Shown: positions 10,761 through 24,659, counted from the first letter of the stretch. The stretch is DNA of 64,000 nucleotides from Ligula intestinalis (GCA_036362985.1 JAYGXS010000004.1:46607639-46671638); one strand, 5' to 3'. Program-made: numbers and translations. The notes: generated from the sequence alone by a model not told the origin.

Positions 10761-13700
10761 TTTCAGATTGCATATTAATCATATAGAATGAGCGGAGAAA
10801 CAACCTATGAACGTTAGCTGAACCTTATCCCTCATTCCTATAAATTTTGTCATGACTGACGAGCGAGTACTTGTATATACTGGTCCAGCAAATGCCTACA
10901 ACTACCTTGTTGACCTTCGTTCTAACTGTTGTTTTTATTTGCAGCTTCACGGACCTGCCCTTTTCATGTGGGGAAGACTGAGAAGAAGATGCGATCGCTG
11001 CGACAAGACTTTTATTCGCTTGACGTTTGGACCTCTGTTGCGGATTCTTCCTCAGAGAAATCAGCAGAAAACAGCAATAGAAGAAAGACTGCCAGCTTAA
11101 ACTATGGACCTCGAAATACCCTTCGATACATTTCGCTCCTCCTGCGGCTCCGAGTAGGGCTTGTTTGAGACGACCACAGCCCAGTGTAGATTAAAGTACA
11201 ATCTTCGTAGCGTAGAGACGTTCAAAGCTGGAAAAAATGAGCCTAGTTTGAACAGGAAAGCCGCATGTGCTAAGACAGTGATGAATGTACATAACCCCAT
11301 AAAGCGGCGTAAAGCTGATTGGCAGTGCATACCCAATGAAGAAGGACCTGCAGAGCATGGTTGCCGGGTGCATGTTTTCACCGAGGTAATTAAAAACCCT
11401 GGGAGAGCTGATCTGTAGACGATCACGGTGGAGCCTCTAATGAAGTTAAGCGGAAGCTATCCAGGGGAAACTAGTCTTTCTTCCAACGTCTTCCCTACTA
11501 CGAAAAACTGACTTATTTTAGTCAGCGTCTTAAGTCTATGTATGCTTCATTAGAGCTACTTCGCCTGGTTAATTTGACGAACCACCCATATTCGTGGATG
11601 AAAAACGAATAAATGCTGATTCAACTGAACAAGTGCTGCGGTGAGTTCCGCGAATAATGCATACGCGTGCACAGTGCCAGTCAAAAGCAGGTGGGGGGTG
11701 GGAGGGGTACAACTGCCCGAACAGACTGCACAATTTACGGACTGCAGAAATCTGGCAGATTTCATGCAATCTTCAAAGTCGGAATCTGGGACACTGCTGG
11801 GAATGTGCTTATTCCCACGACTACTCTGTTAGCATACGCCTAACAGATTGACAGCCTGCGCAAGCGGCGCACCTCCGCGAACTCCTCTTACGTAGCTGTC
11901 ATGAGAGCGCGACGTGAATATCGATTTTCCCTTGATCATGATTGGCCCACGTCGCTCGATTTCTCTATCGCGTTCCCCTCTAAAGTACATGCACGCTGTG
12001 TCTGACTCGACTTTGCACTTTCTTGCACTGACGAGCTGTACCGTGCTCTGTCTGAGTAGACGCTTTGTCTGGCCGACTTGTCTTCCCACTGTCTCTCTAC
12101 TACGGGCTCTTTTGTTACCGGTTCGTGCTGATTAGAAGCACCAAGGCGGGTCATAACAGACACAAAGACGAATAGTTTATTCTAATCCATTTTAAATGTT
12201 TCCCTGTCTGCATCCTGAGACGACAGTTCGATCGGCATTAGCGACTAGGTCCATCGTGCTTCCCACAGTGGGGAGTCGCATGAATTTGGTCATAGTGGTG
12301 GTAGAGTTACGCTGCTTCCACTGCGCTCCCTCCTCCCTTGCCCATCTGATGTCAAGACAGAAGCACAATAAGACCATAAGAGGGATCAGGTGCAGATGAC
12401 TTACCACCGGCGCCAAGCCCGCAAACCGGCGCGTGACTTCGCTTCTCCACCTCCTTCGGGGTCAGCCAATCACAGGTGCCGTAGACTGCTATTGGCCAAG
12501 CGGCCAGTGACTCACTCTCGCATGGCATTTACGCATTCACTCACGCCCACACCAACAGACAGACGCGCATGCAGGGCCCGGGGCTTCTGATCACCACTGA
12601 GTTCCTGTACACAACTAGGCAACTCCTACTGGTCTACCACTTCTCTTCCTGTACGGAACTGGGCGCGAGCACACTCATGGCTTAGACCCCTACAGGCTGA
12701 CGCTGGCACCAAGGCGCGCCACCGTATTAACGTGTGTGGCAGCCAGTAACGGTGATCGCGCGAATTTGTATGCATTTGGTGGTGCTTCCATAGCATTTAT
12801 CGCCCTAGCTCTTCGCAGAGGCATTATGCTCCAGTGGCAAGGCAGCTGCGATGACGGGGCGCAGCGCGGCAGATACCCCAGACACAGCCAGTCAGGCTTC
12901 CAACACAGCGGCTTAAGAGACATGACAGCTATATAACCCTATGCGGAACCCTGAGAATGTTCTAATGTCTGCCCAGGTGTGGACGCTGGACTCAATCAAG
13001 TTTTTTGACGAATACCAAATATCTATCTCATGCACTGGAGCATTTGCTACGAATTCCACCCCCTTCTGTATCCTAGCGTTGGCAGAGCACAGGTATAGAT
13101 AGAAAGGTCATACCGACAAAGACTAGGGAGACTAGAATGGCCATTTCTGGTGTATTAGCCGTTATCGTTCAGGCACACACACAATCCCAGGTGTTACGAC
13201 ACCTGGTGTTAGGATGACCGAGCACATGGGCCACCACGCTTGTCATCCTGACAGACATCATGAGGTCACGCCGAACAAAGGCGCGCGAACAGAGGTAAGC
13301 GCACTGTTACAGAGCTGGGTAACAACACCACCGAATTGTGCATATCCTTGAGAGGTCAACCAGCATCCGATGGCTACCCAGATGGACCAATAAGAAGGGA
13401 CAAAGCGGGCACGGACCGATTGCCTTTAAATGCGAGAGCGGACACGGGAGGCGGGACTTGCTGTAGACGAGAACGCCGTGACGCAAACACAGACGACTTG
13501 CTGGCGAACACGGGACAAGTCGACTGACACGTGTAGAGTTCATGTGTACGCAGGAATTTTTATAGTAAACTATTCTCGGTTATCTTCTCTGTCTTCTAAT
13601 CTTCACGTACAACTGGGGGAAAAACACCTGGGACTTTAATCTGCAACCTGTTGGGCAGGACTTCAACGTTCTAACCATTTATTCTATAATATTACCTGGA

Positions 13701-16700
13701 ATACCTATACAATATACTAACTACTGAGAGGGTCCAGATTGAGCCGTAAGGCGGAGCGAGACGAGTGTGTTCCGTAACGCGAGCACCGAACTACCAAACT
13801 TATAAGTGCCCTCCGTGTAACAGATGGTCTTGTGCCAAACGAGCGTTGTCATTAGGATTATTGTTAAAGTTAGGTTCCCTTTAGAAGTTAGCGCAGGGAC
13901 GCCCGCAGTGCGAAGGGAGCGGCACTTATACCTGTGACCACTCCTCCACCAGTACTCACGAAATGTTTCGATAGGCCACCATAACATCATCGCAGTCAGG
14001 ACCCCGACGCCACTGGCTTAACAGACATAAAGATCAGAAGTCTCAATTGTATTTCAGACTAAAATTATCACAAGGAAAAAAACGGTATGTAAGTTAGGCA
14101 TGTACACACGTTTATGCACAGGGGAAGAATGGACAGACAATAGTCTGCCACACATAAACACAAGTTCGTCGTTGACTGGAGAGTAGTTAATTGCACTGGC
14201 GCATCGCAAAACAGGCGTCAATATAGGAAACGTCAATCGTTGACTCGAATTCGGTAAGAAGTTCGTGTGCATTTAATCGCTCAGGCGGCGCCGGCATCGC
14301 CTAGAAGAAAGCAGCAGAAAAATCGGCAAATTAATTGATTGGAATAGTACAAGCTTCTCACAAAAACACCATTAAATGAAAATGGGGATATACTTGTGAC
14401 TGGTATTTAGGGTCACCTACATTTCAGAGTGGGCTATAGCCCTGTAAGTGGTGGCTGGCAAAGGACCCTATTCATGGGTAGCTAAGGTGGATTTTTAAGC
14501 ATACAGCGGAACATAGTAATTTAAAGTAGTCTTAGAAGACCATTGGAACAGCAGAAAGTTTGGAGTGTTACAATGAACTAGCAAACATGAGAGTCAATAA
14601 GTGCGAAAGGAATGAACTTAGTTTAAGGCGGCTGAGACAAAAATCAAAAGTCCAATAAGACGAATCCTAGCGGAGGCGCTGTATCGCATAGGAGTTGTAT
14701 GCAGAGACGATAGTCCAAGGAGCCAACGCCCATTCATACTACTCCTGCTTTGGCTTCCTTTTGATGCCCTTCTATCTCAGGAAACGCCAGGTGCCAATAC
14801 CCCCTCGATCAATAACCGGCTACAGACCTCTTAGGTTGCTCGTTTTAGTTCATAAGGGCCACTAAGGTTGTCCATACTTTTACGTTGAGTTGATTATCAG
14901 TGTCTCGGGTACGATCTATTGACTTTGACACTATCCTTTCATTAAGCAACAAGCTGTTTCGAAGATTATGGGGGTATTTACGACAATAGCAATGCTTCCA
15001 AAGTGCAAGGAACAGTGACAAGGAGATGGATCTTAACGGACGTGAAAGCCCTGTTAAGACTGTTAGTATGGATCAACGCCCGCAAGGTATGTTCTTGAGA
15101 CGGTATATACCCAAAATTGATTACTTTATCACGCCTCTTCGTGTTGCAAGTGGAGAAAACCATCAAATCTTGGCTGCTACTTCCTAGTATGTTTTTGAAC
15201 TGAACTTTGTTGCCACAATAATCCACATACCAGCATGCCCGACTTTCATTAAGCCTCCACTTCGTCATCCAAGACAATACCATTCGAAAAATTCGGTGAG
15301 CAGTAGCTTATGACCTATAGAAGGTCAGCTTTTCGTGAGGGCAGACATTAAAAAGCATAAATTCTGTAGATTTTCATAAGAGGGCAGCCAATACCGATCA
15401 TTAGACAACGGAAAATTACAAGTACAGTGGGAAATTATTTGGTAGTTTGGGTATATTGTTCCAGAAAATGAAGCGCTGCCTCTATCAAGTACTCAATAGG
15501 GGATCAATCAACTGTTTTTTCTATTTCATTCGACAGAAACGAACGGAGCTCCGGAAGTTGACATGAACTCAATGTTACACCACTGCTACAAAATAGTCAG
15601 AATTGCGAAAAAGATATCTGTACAGGGTGTTATATATAGGCAAGACTCGAGCAGCTGCGTCCCGTTCACCTGCAACTATCCGTTCGCCCTTTTTAACAAG
15701 ATCAGATAAACCCAGGTAAGTTATTCTTCTAAAGACACATTCTAGCAAGTTAAAACCGGAATCTGCGGTCATACGAGCATGTCGCAGCCTCCTCATAATA
15801 ACCAGTGAAAGTTCGTGCTGCATACTTTCCCTCACGTGTAAAAGCCCCTCATCATAAGGGCGGAATATAAAAAGCAAACGACACAGATTATGTCTAGGCT
15901 GCGAGGTCAGAGAAGCCAAAGCATGTTGGCGCGTGTACCCACACGCCGCTGGGCATTATGCCGAAACACCATCTCTGCCAGGCGGAATAACGAAGCACAA
16001 GACAATGGAACGAGTCATAGCTTTACTACGTGACACAAACATCAGAATGACGAAAAATAGCAGAATGCGAATTATTGTTAGCAGGCCAGTGGCACACGAG
16101 GCGCTTGACTCGATCACTTCAGCTAGGCAGCAGAGCAGAGCAGCGAAGTTAAGGAGCGTAAATAAAGCATTTATAGTGCGTGTTTCAAAAGGAGTGGGCA
16201 ATACAAATCCAACTTCCTATAACTAGCCGACATATCTTACACTCTGCAAACAGTTTATAAACAAAAGAAAGGGCTGATGATACACTTCTTGAGACAGGGC
16301 GTTCTACCACATTTGCAGATATAAATAAACCTCGGGTCGGGACCTGAACAAGTGTGAGACATGCGTCTAGAGCCGCAGTAACCCTCAAATGATGCAGCGA
16401 ATCAGGATCAGACATGACCACGGTATTCGGAGCTCAACAGAGATAAATCAGACAGACTCTAACACCTATGACTACAGATTTAAGGTGGGGAATAAAACTG
16501 AAAATTGGAGAACTAAGCGTGCCACCAGGAGACATCTGTGTGGAGAACCTAGGGGACATACAGCAGGGAGCATGACACCCTCCGTTTGAAATGACATCCG
16601 AGGCTGCGAGAGGGCAGACCTGACATTTAGTACTCGCTACTATCCTTAGTGCTATTTTAGTGCGAACCCAGGATCAAGCACAGTCGCCAGCTAAAGCCAC

Positions 16701-17801
16701 GTCAACCTCGATTATTGCCATCATACAAAAACAAACCCAAGAGAAGCTGGCAGATTCCTAAGAACTGAAGCGACCCCCGCACCACCGAACTTCCTAGACA
16801 GCCTGTCTCAAAGTCAAAAAAGGCCAACCTGAGGAGCCACAAAGTTATGCATTAAAGCACTGGTTAAGTCCTACTGCTGAAACAACTGCTACTCAGGAAA
16901 TGTCATCCTGCACAGCGAAAGTCCTCGATAACAGCCTGACCAGCAAAGCCATTCTGTTGGTTAGTACACAAAAGCCTGAAAGGTACCTCAAGAAGGACCA
17001 CTCGGTTTTGGATGCAACCCACAGATTATCGGAGATAGGGCAGGTTGACAGCATTTACCCGAAAACGATAACTTAAACAGAACCACCTGCCAAGAACAGG
17101 AACTCTTACTATCTTCACACACCCTTCCTCAAGCTGATTATTCTTTTGCCTCATAAGCGCAGTTTTCATGGTGACAAACCATGCAGTAATTACTTTCATA
17201 ACTTCAAACAGCAAACTATACCCTGCGTGATAATCGCTTGCTCCTCAAACTATATATGCGGTTATTTTGGAAAATAACCGTCAGACGTTAAACCCCAATG
17301 AAGCCGTGCTTGGCAGCTTGTATAACCGGTATCTCAACCCCCGAACTGGGTCGGATTTTTGTGTCAGTACATGAAAGCTTGTGCGCAGGGAAACAATGTT
17401 GTCTGCGCTACCCGTCACAAAGGATTGAAAATTTCTTCTGGAAAGCAATTCAATTAGTGTGCTGGTTCAAACCACTGCGAGAAAAATAGGGAATCGACGA
17501 AACCACTGCCACCGGCGAACTGAAAAACAATTACATGCAGAAACGCAAACGCACGGCAAAAGCGGCTCCTTATTACCGTTCGTAACAAGCCTCCTCACAA
17601 AACCGAACAGCCTGAGGATTTGTCTACGCACCCTACAATGACAAAACAACGTCAAAACCAAACTAACCCGACCTCGGCTGTTGAGCTAAACTTCACCCGC
17701 TGAAGATAACTACAAGCGTCCCGTCAAGAAAATATGGGTTAGCAGGGGGGTGGACGCATTGAATTATTAGAAAAGCTTGAATTTGAGGACACTAAAAACT
17801 G
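10761..17801. other. Seven kilobases with no supportable gene
   Basis: Open frames of up to 114 codons (for example 15919-15575 minus) show no recognisable domain, no phase-consistent exon neighbours and strong overlap between strands. Two adjacent hairpins lie at 13187-13249. A last exon of the BET gene could lie at the right-hand end of this stretch, but I could not identify one. Confidence 0.4.
13187..13249. repeat. Two adjacent perfect hairpins
   Basis: CCAGGTGT-TACG-ACACCTGG (13187-13206) is a perfect 8-bp stem with a 4-nt loop. Immediately after, AGGATGAC (13211-13218) pairs with GTCATCCT (13242-13249). No gene context is visible. Confidence 0.6.
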
Positions 17802-20800
17802 TTAATGTCGGTTTACGGATAATAAATTGCACACGAAACTAACCCCACGAGCAAGCCTATCCTCCCGCTTCCTCAGTTCAATATTCTTCCGCCTTTCAGC
17901 TTCCTCACGCTTAGCTTCGTTTTCTTTCCTTCGTTCTGCCTCTCGAGCTTGATCTTGTTCACGTCGACGACGTTCCGCCTCCTCACGCTCCCTTGCAGCG
18001 CGTTCCTCAGCAGCTCTCGACGTCCACTGAGACTGCCGCTTTGCCTCGAGCATAATCTGAGCGGCCGCAGCCTGTTTTTCCAGATACTCTTTATGTGATT
18101 TTTGCTCCCCTGGAGCGGTTTCCATAGTCACAGAAAAAGAACTCGAGGTACCCATTGCGGTGGACGAGAGGTCAGGCATGGATTGTGATGCTGTGTTCGA
18201 CTGTTCCATAAACGAGGTAGAGTTTGTAGCACAGGAAGTAACCACTGGTGGATTTGATTGGGCAATCGCACTAAGTTCGTTAACTGATTTTTGTTTAGTT
18301 GAAGAGAACCCGGAACTGGCCCAAACAGGTTGAGGGAAATGGTCCGTGGTTTCTGTCTCCGATTCCGAGTCAGAAGAATCCTCCGCTGCAGGAGGCACAA
18401 TTTTGCGCTCCTCTACGGCAGCGTTTTGAGGAGCTTCTCTAGAGAGGGTACAAGAGGCCATGCTTACGGAACGAGTGCCATCATCGGGAGCGCGGGAGGC
18501 GCCTATTTCTGCGCGAAACGAGTCGGGACCACCTGAACGGTTGCGTGGTTGTAAGTCGTACTCGACACCCATACCTGCTGCTGAAGAACGTGCGACCGCA
18601 TGAGCCTCCTGAGCCGGAGATTTTCTGTGGCCCTTCCCGTCGCCTATAAGTGAATTAAGAAGACCGGAAGTGCAACCTTACTGGCTTGCTACCGCTTTCT
18701 TTTTATTCATATGACGACACGAAGCCCAAAGACAGTAATATAAAAAAGAAACAAGCTTAAGTTATTGTTTTCAAAGCTGTACAAAATGCAATTCGGTAAA
18801 ATGTATACAAAGGCTCCCGAAAAAAAAGATTTCGGAAACTGCAAACTGGAGAACTTAGTTTGATCGACAAGGAACACATATGATACAGTAGGTACATGCG
18901 GCTAGAGCCAGGGATGATAAGAGGTATAATGAACAAAATGTGAAGCTCGCAGAACTTTTCGGCCGCGCCCGAAAAAGAGACGAGTGTAGCTGGCTATTTT
19001 CATAGTAGCGCAAGAGACCACAAAAGCTTGTGTTCAGAGATCTCTTAGTATGGGAGGGAGCATAGTTAAAAAGTCTAAACTATGCGAGAAATTGCAATGC
19101 AGTGCAGGGGAATTTCATCGGGACTCACTATCCGCTTTAGAGTCAGAGGAGTCACTCTCACTTGAGCCTGTAGTAGATTCGGAGTCACACGAACTTGAAG
19201 AGGCACTCAACCGGTTAGAAGACTCTAGAAACGTATGAAGAGTTTGACGCAAAGATCACGATAACTTACGATTTTTCTTTCCTTGCTGCATAGGATGATA
19301 ACCACTTGCGTTCATGGGCATTCCGCCAATCTGTCGCAGACGCGACTCTAGCTCCTCCTCTTTCTTTTTCATCGATTCTTCACGAGATTTGGACGGAGCT
19401 GCTCCAGTGCTACTCTTTTTCATGTACTTCCGTGCGCTTGATTTTGCCTTCTGAAGGACGGACGTTACGTAACGTTCAAGCTCGCGAAGAGTAGAGTGCT
19501 GCAACGTTTCGAAGTCAATCTCTATCTCATCGGGATTGCAATCCCTGTGAGAAGGCTCCCGTTGTTGTATTATTTGTACAACGCGACCCAGTTTCTCTCC
19601 AGGGAGTTTATTTATATCGAGACTAAGCTGGCGCTTCTCATCGTACGTCATTGGGCGGACACTGGCTTCAGTGGAAAATTCTTCGTCTGTGGTATAGCAA
19701 GGCATCGGTAAGGTATTTTGAGCCGTGGCGATAGCAGGAGCCAGTTGGGTCGAGGGCCCAGTCTGGGGAACGCCCGCAGTCGGACCTGCAGGAGGATAGG
19801 CAACCGCATCTTTAACAAGAGTAATTTTATGTCAAGAGACTTACTTTGGGCTCTTCGCTTAGTTTTCGGTTGTGACTTTGGCTTCCTAGTGACAATGAAT
19901 TAATCTAAAAAACATTCGTAACTTACCTGTTGTTAACTTCTTCATATGGTTCGGGGACACCTAGTCGCGAATTTCCGAAAACAGCACTAGCGTTGACATG
20001 AGTGGCAAACTGCGCTCCGTAAGCTGGGGGATGAGCTACTATTAGGGACATATTACCAGAAAAACAAAAATACCTTTTTTAGGCAACTTCGGCGACATCT
20101 GATCGCTTGAGGCACTCAAGCAAGAGAGGATAGAATTCAGAGTTTCTGCAGACCTCTGCAAGTCCTCCCCAAATTTTGTAAATTGCGAAATAAGTCGCTG
20201 ATGGTCCTTCACGGCCGTCTGTAAGAGTTGTTGTAGACCCTCAGGGGTACGGCAATCGACGGCGTGGTTAATTTCGACATCATCATCTGAGATTTTTGCA
20301 AACTGCTCTTCGAAAATGCCTTGTAACATGCGGCCGACATTAGCGACATCACTGTCCTCGCCGTTGTACTGATAACAGTTCGCAAACATAAGCCGTATAT
20401 CCGCTGCAAACTCATTTTTGTTTACATAAACGCCACTGTCTAGTTTCGAACGCACAGTGCTGAGGTCCATTGGGTGAGTGATTATGTCATGGTAGTCATG
20501 CAATCCCAGGCCCTCCACATCTACCGGTTTCAGGAAAAGCTGGTTTAAATGCTGCAAACAAAAACAGTAGATGGGTAAGAAAAACCCATGAATACCCTAT
20601 ATCTTGCAGATGATATTTCCTTCAGTAAATTGCTGCACTGTTTCAGAGGTTCGCTGAGACGAGGACGTTTTCCGATAACTCGTTCCTCAACTTTCACTTT
20701 TTTCGACTGACGCCGCTCCCGTGATCCATCCAGTGAATGTGGAGTTGACGGGGACTCGACAATTATCGACTGATCTGGCTTCCGTTTCATCGTCTTTTTA

Positions 20801-21406
20801 TTTACAGTGGAAGTAAGGGGTCCTTGGTGAGGTACAAGGGCCACGCCAGACGGCGTAGAGGGTGCGACAATCATGGAACCGTTATTCATCTCCTCTTGAT
20901 TGTTATTGACAGTCATGGAGATATTTGAGTCACTAGATTGATTAGACATGAGCGAACTCGCGGTTTGACTGTGATTAGGTTTTTGTTGGGATATTTCAAC
21001 TTCGGGAAAAGGCATTCCCGTGAGGCGATCGCGCGCTAGACGTTCCAGTTTAACGGCCATCGCAACAACATCGTCACCGGGCTTGTTGAAAATGTAGCAA
21101 TTGCGAAACATCGTGAAAATGTCATCCAGGCACTCAGATGCACATTTGTAAAATTTTAAGTTGAGCCTTTGTTTGATCGTGCCGAGGTCCATCGGATGTT
21201 TGATAATTTTCGGATAATCCTACGATGGTAACTTAAAACTAGAAGCAACTTACTGGAAGGTTGAGCTTCTGATGATCCACTGGTTTAAGAAATGGCCAAA
21301 CCAACTGATCCTTCTGAAGGGCCGTCACAACATGCTTCTTAATGTATTCCAATTGATTTGTCATAATTTTAGTAGGCCGCGCCTTGACGCCATGCATGGC
21401 GTCCAT
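17802..21406 (-). CDS. BET-family double bromodomain chromatin reader (BRD2/3/4-like)
   Basis: BET proteins bind acetylated histones in the nucleus and recruit transcription elongation factors. The phase-consistent exons are 21406-21254, 21219-20596, 20551-20074, 20038-19927, 19885-19845, 19809-19270, 19224-19129 and 18643-17844, giving about 948 residues. BD1 (about 17-125) has WPF at 37-39 and the acetyl-lysine Asn in NCYIFN (96). BD2 (about 240-345) keeps Asn in NCYQYN (322), but its WPF shelf reads QLF (263-265). A basic stretch (456-469) precedes the NET/ET domain (521-592, [20 protein letters not shown]). An acidic Ser tail and a charged coiled coil ([12 protein letters not shown]) follow. 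Introns are 34-45 nt except one of 485 nt. The first ATG is at 21406, but the frame stays open up to an acceptor at 21441, so the true start is uncertain. The C-terminus is also uncertain: either a donor GTTAGT at 17843 leads to an unseen last exon, or the frame reads on to a stop at 17802. Confidence 0.93.
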
Positions 21407-21440
21407 GTTTAGAGCCAAAGGCAGCGCAAATACGCAATAC

Positions 21441-24400
21441 CTGGAACACGAAGACGAGGCGGGTTAACAACCATGAGAATTAATTTTTAAAACTTAAATA
21501 TTAATGCAGATCTTTCAGGGTGAGCCTGTCTACACAAATATTGCTCAGGACACTGAACATGTGTCCTAACTCCTCACCTACTATGACACTATATCTACAC
21601 AAACGCACGAAATTTTCTGACACAACAGAATACACTTATGCATATTGTTGAATAAGAAAGCTTTAAAACGCAAAATAATACGCAATAACTCGGTTCAAAT
21701 CATCAGCAAAACAAAAATGGCGAACCGAAAGCAACTTAACCGGACCTCGCGCTACTAACTCAAACAATCGATTAGTTTGTTGATGATATTTTAATTAATG
21801 GTAGTTAAGTTTGATCACATTTATTGGATCGATTGATTGAGTTACCATCCACTTTATGCGCTTCGCTTATGTGATTGTCCAACTTAGCATTCACCATTTG
21901 ATCAAAGGGCACCGTCGCTCAAGCTGGACCACACGTGCGATTACTCGGTTGTCTCGTTTATGAGAATCCGCTCTTCGTTGGAATATGTGTTTTTGTGAGG
22001 TCCCATGTCAAATTCTAACAGGTACGTTTACGGGGTGAATACTTAAATTGAAACAAATTAGTCGCAAATAAGCACTGAAGTTTGGATCGTTACTCAGGTT
22101 TGAAGGATTCTGGGTATGTGGGTGCAAAACCAGATCTCTCGCAAGGGGGTCAGCAGTACATACTTATTGGTGATACCAGAAAGTTACTTAACTTCAGCCA
22201 ATCGCCAGATTTATTGGCCTGAAAGGACCCTCTGGGCGCCTCAAATATAAAGTTTACACATATGCATAAGGCTACGGGAAGATTTGTAGCGGGTCGTGCC
22301 TGCCTGACTAGCTCGCGTCGAAGTGCACTTTCCCAAACGCTCACCGATGTGCTTTCTCGACGTCTCGATCAGCCAATCATAGTTCTCGCATCTATGAGGC
22401 GACGAATGAGGAGCTTGCATGCGTGCCCGACGCAAGTTGTCTCTCTGCCCAAAATCTCCAGGTCGACCTACCCAAGGAAATATCTCCCTCTATCTGTCCT
22501 CTGGCCCGACTACTGTAAGACCTCACTTGGGCCCGGTCAACCTACTGATCGGACGTATCTCTCCCAAGTCAATCTATTCTCCTCTTCCGTTATGTACACA
22601 ATAAACTCTTCCATCTACTCTGGCCTTTAAAGACTTCTCTCCTCAGCACTAAGTAACAATGGTCTGAAGATCGCAGTTGCACGGTTAAACCAACTTTACC
22701 CCCTGCGATAGATTGTCTTTAGATACTGAATGTTTAGCCAGGTTTTAGTGATTCAGAGAGCGAAGCCAGATATGTTGTAAGCGGGTCAGTAGCACATGTT
22801 TGTTGGTGAACCCCGAGAGGTATTAGAACCAACACACTCATCTGAATGCTTAATATACGCCTTTGGTGCAGGGTTCTATTTAGCACAATGAAGAAAACGC
22901 AACCCATCTGCTTAATTTGTAGTATTTTGGGAATTAAAAAGCAATAGGCGATGACAGAAATGGTAAAAAGCAATTTCAATAAACTCAAAAACCTCATAGA
23001 ACTGAACAGTGGTTAATATATTTATAGATTAGAGACAACAACCTAACACATGACGAGGGAGGGGAAGTAAACTCCGGGAATTGAAATGAAATAAAATGCT
23101 GCATTTACTCTTGTTCAGTGTAGACTTTTAGCTTTTCGGTAGTATGTTTCTGTTAAGCATTATCTCCTCCTTGCAGGCGTTGTAGCACCATGCGTCGACA
23201 AGATAAGGTTGACATTTATATCGGTTTCCGGTTGGCGTACGCGGTGTAGAGGCGCGTTTCTTTGACGAAGAGGGTGTAGATCCTGAGCTAGTCATCAAAC
23301 CACTTCTGATTTTGGCGGCATTTATGAGCAAGGGTGTTCATGGCGATGAAGCAAGGGCAGTTCACAGTTGTCATTAATTCAGTTATGTTTAAATCCGTAG
23401 CTTTAAGTTCTACGGGGTTTTGAAATATTTAATTTCTGCAATCGAAACATCAATTAAATATATTGAAAGGAACAATAGTTAACACAATTTTTGCTCAATT
23501 ACCTTGTGTACTTCATTGGAACTAAACTCCAATCAAGACCTTGGACATGACAAGGCGTTGGTCCATCCAGTAGCCATTTTCCCAGATCATTTTTACCATC
23601 AGCACGTTGTAGAGGGTTTGCCGCCATACAAGCATTGTTTTAGTATTTGCTAGCGCCAGACGCATCGGGAGGCAGAAAATTTGTTTTGGATGATCTCGGT
23701 TTCCGCATTGGAATTTTTCAGTCAAGTTCAATTTTAATGATGGAAAAGAAGGCAGGCGTTCTTTTATTCCCAAATGAATACAGAACCTGAGAAAAATCAT
23801 CAAAATTACAACATATTTGACTAATTGCAGCCGTAAAGCAATAAAACGTCCGCTTGTTGACCATGGGTAAACATCAATAACTATTCACTTATTGTGTGCA
23901 CTAGGTACCTGTAGTAACTACTCATGTGTCTTTCTTTGTGGCTGATCAGTGAAATACCTGATGTGCGCCGAGTTAAGATATAAACGAATCTAGAGTAGGA
24001 GTAAATTGTTGGGCCGCCCAATAGCACCGGGAGGTAATGGGTGGACACAACAACGTCCACGTGCATTGTGTTTCATTCTGCAACCACTGAAGAAAAATTT
24101 ACGTTTATCAATGCTTGTTTTACATCCACAATGCTCTAGAGGGAGATTGTGAATGATAGGCGTGTTAGCTAAACCTAAAATCTCTGATAAGTGAGCAAAA
24201 ATACGGGCTATCCGTAATGCGGAAGGTAAATCTGAGATCTCCTCATAATTGCATGTGAGAAAACGGAAAGAATTTGAGGATGGACCATATGATTTCCAAG
24301 GCAAGTCTTTCAAAAAACGGTGGTCTTTATTGTCGCCCGCATCTGCACCGTCTCTACGAACGTAAGGCACTTGATAGTCCAAGGTCTCAATCGCTGTATG

Positions 24401-24659
24401 GCGTATTCTAGATGCACCTTCACGCAGCTGTATTTTTAAGCCCGATAAAGATTACCCTAATGAGTTACAGTATAGACAGGGCCGCTCACGCTGCCTTTGG
24501 GCATTTAAATGATGGTCTCATTGAAGAAGTAATCCACACAGACAAATCCGCCTAAGTGATAGCTTGTTGTCTTTTAACTAATGGACTTGGGCAGAGCCCC
24601 TGAAAACCCTATTTGCGGCATAATTCTAGCAAAGACTGCATAAGTTACAGAGTGCTACG
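21441..24659. other. Upstream of the BET gene; no gene recognised
   Basis: The stretch probably holds the BET promoter and 5' untranslated exons, but no specific element can be assigned. Two related segments of about 85 bases lie at 22096-22184 and 22740-22820 in the same orientation (see the repeat entry). Open frames of up to 130 codons (24382-23990 minus) show no recognisable domain. Confidence 0.35.
22096..22820. repeat. Pair of diverged direct repeats ~644 bp apart
   Basis: The first segment (22096-22184) and the second (22740-22820) share CCAGAT, GGGTCAG.AG.ACAT and TTGGTGA.ACC in the same order, at very roughly 70% identity. The interval contains an AATAAA word near 22600. The layout could be an eroded LTR-like pair or an old duplication. 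Confidence 0.4.

Noticed and set aside
12390..12600. Possible solo LTR or promoter-like GC-rich block with a CCAAT-like word
   Set aside because: No terminal TG/CA pair, target duplication or second copy could be identified in the window.
15575..15919. Minus-strand 114-codon frame as a possible last exon of the BET gene
   Set aside because: Its sequence does not resemble the conserved BET C-terminal motif, and no phase-compatible acceptor was established.
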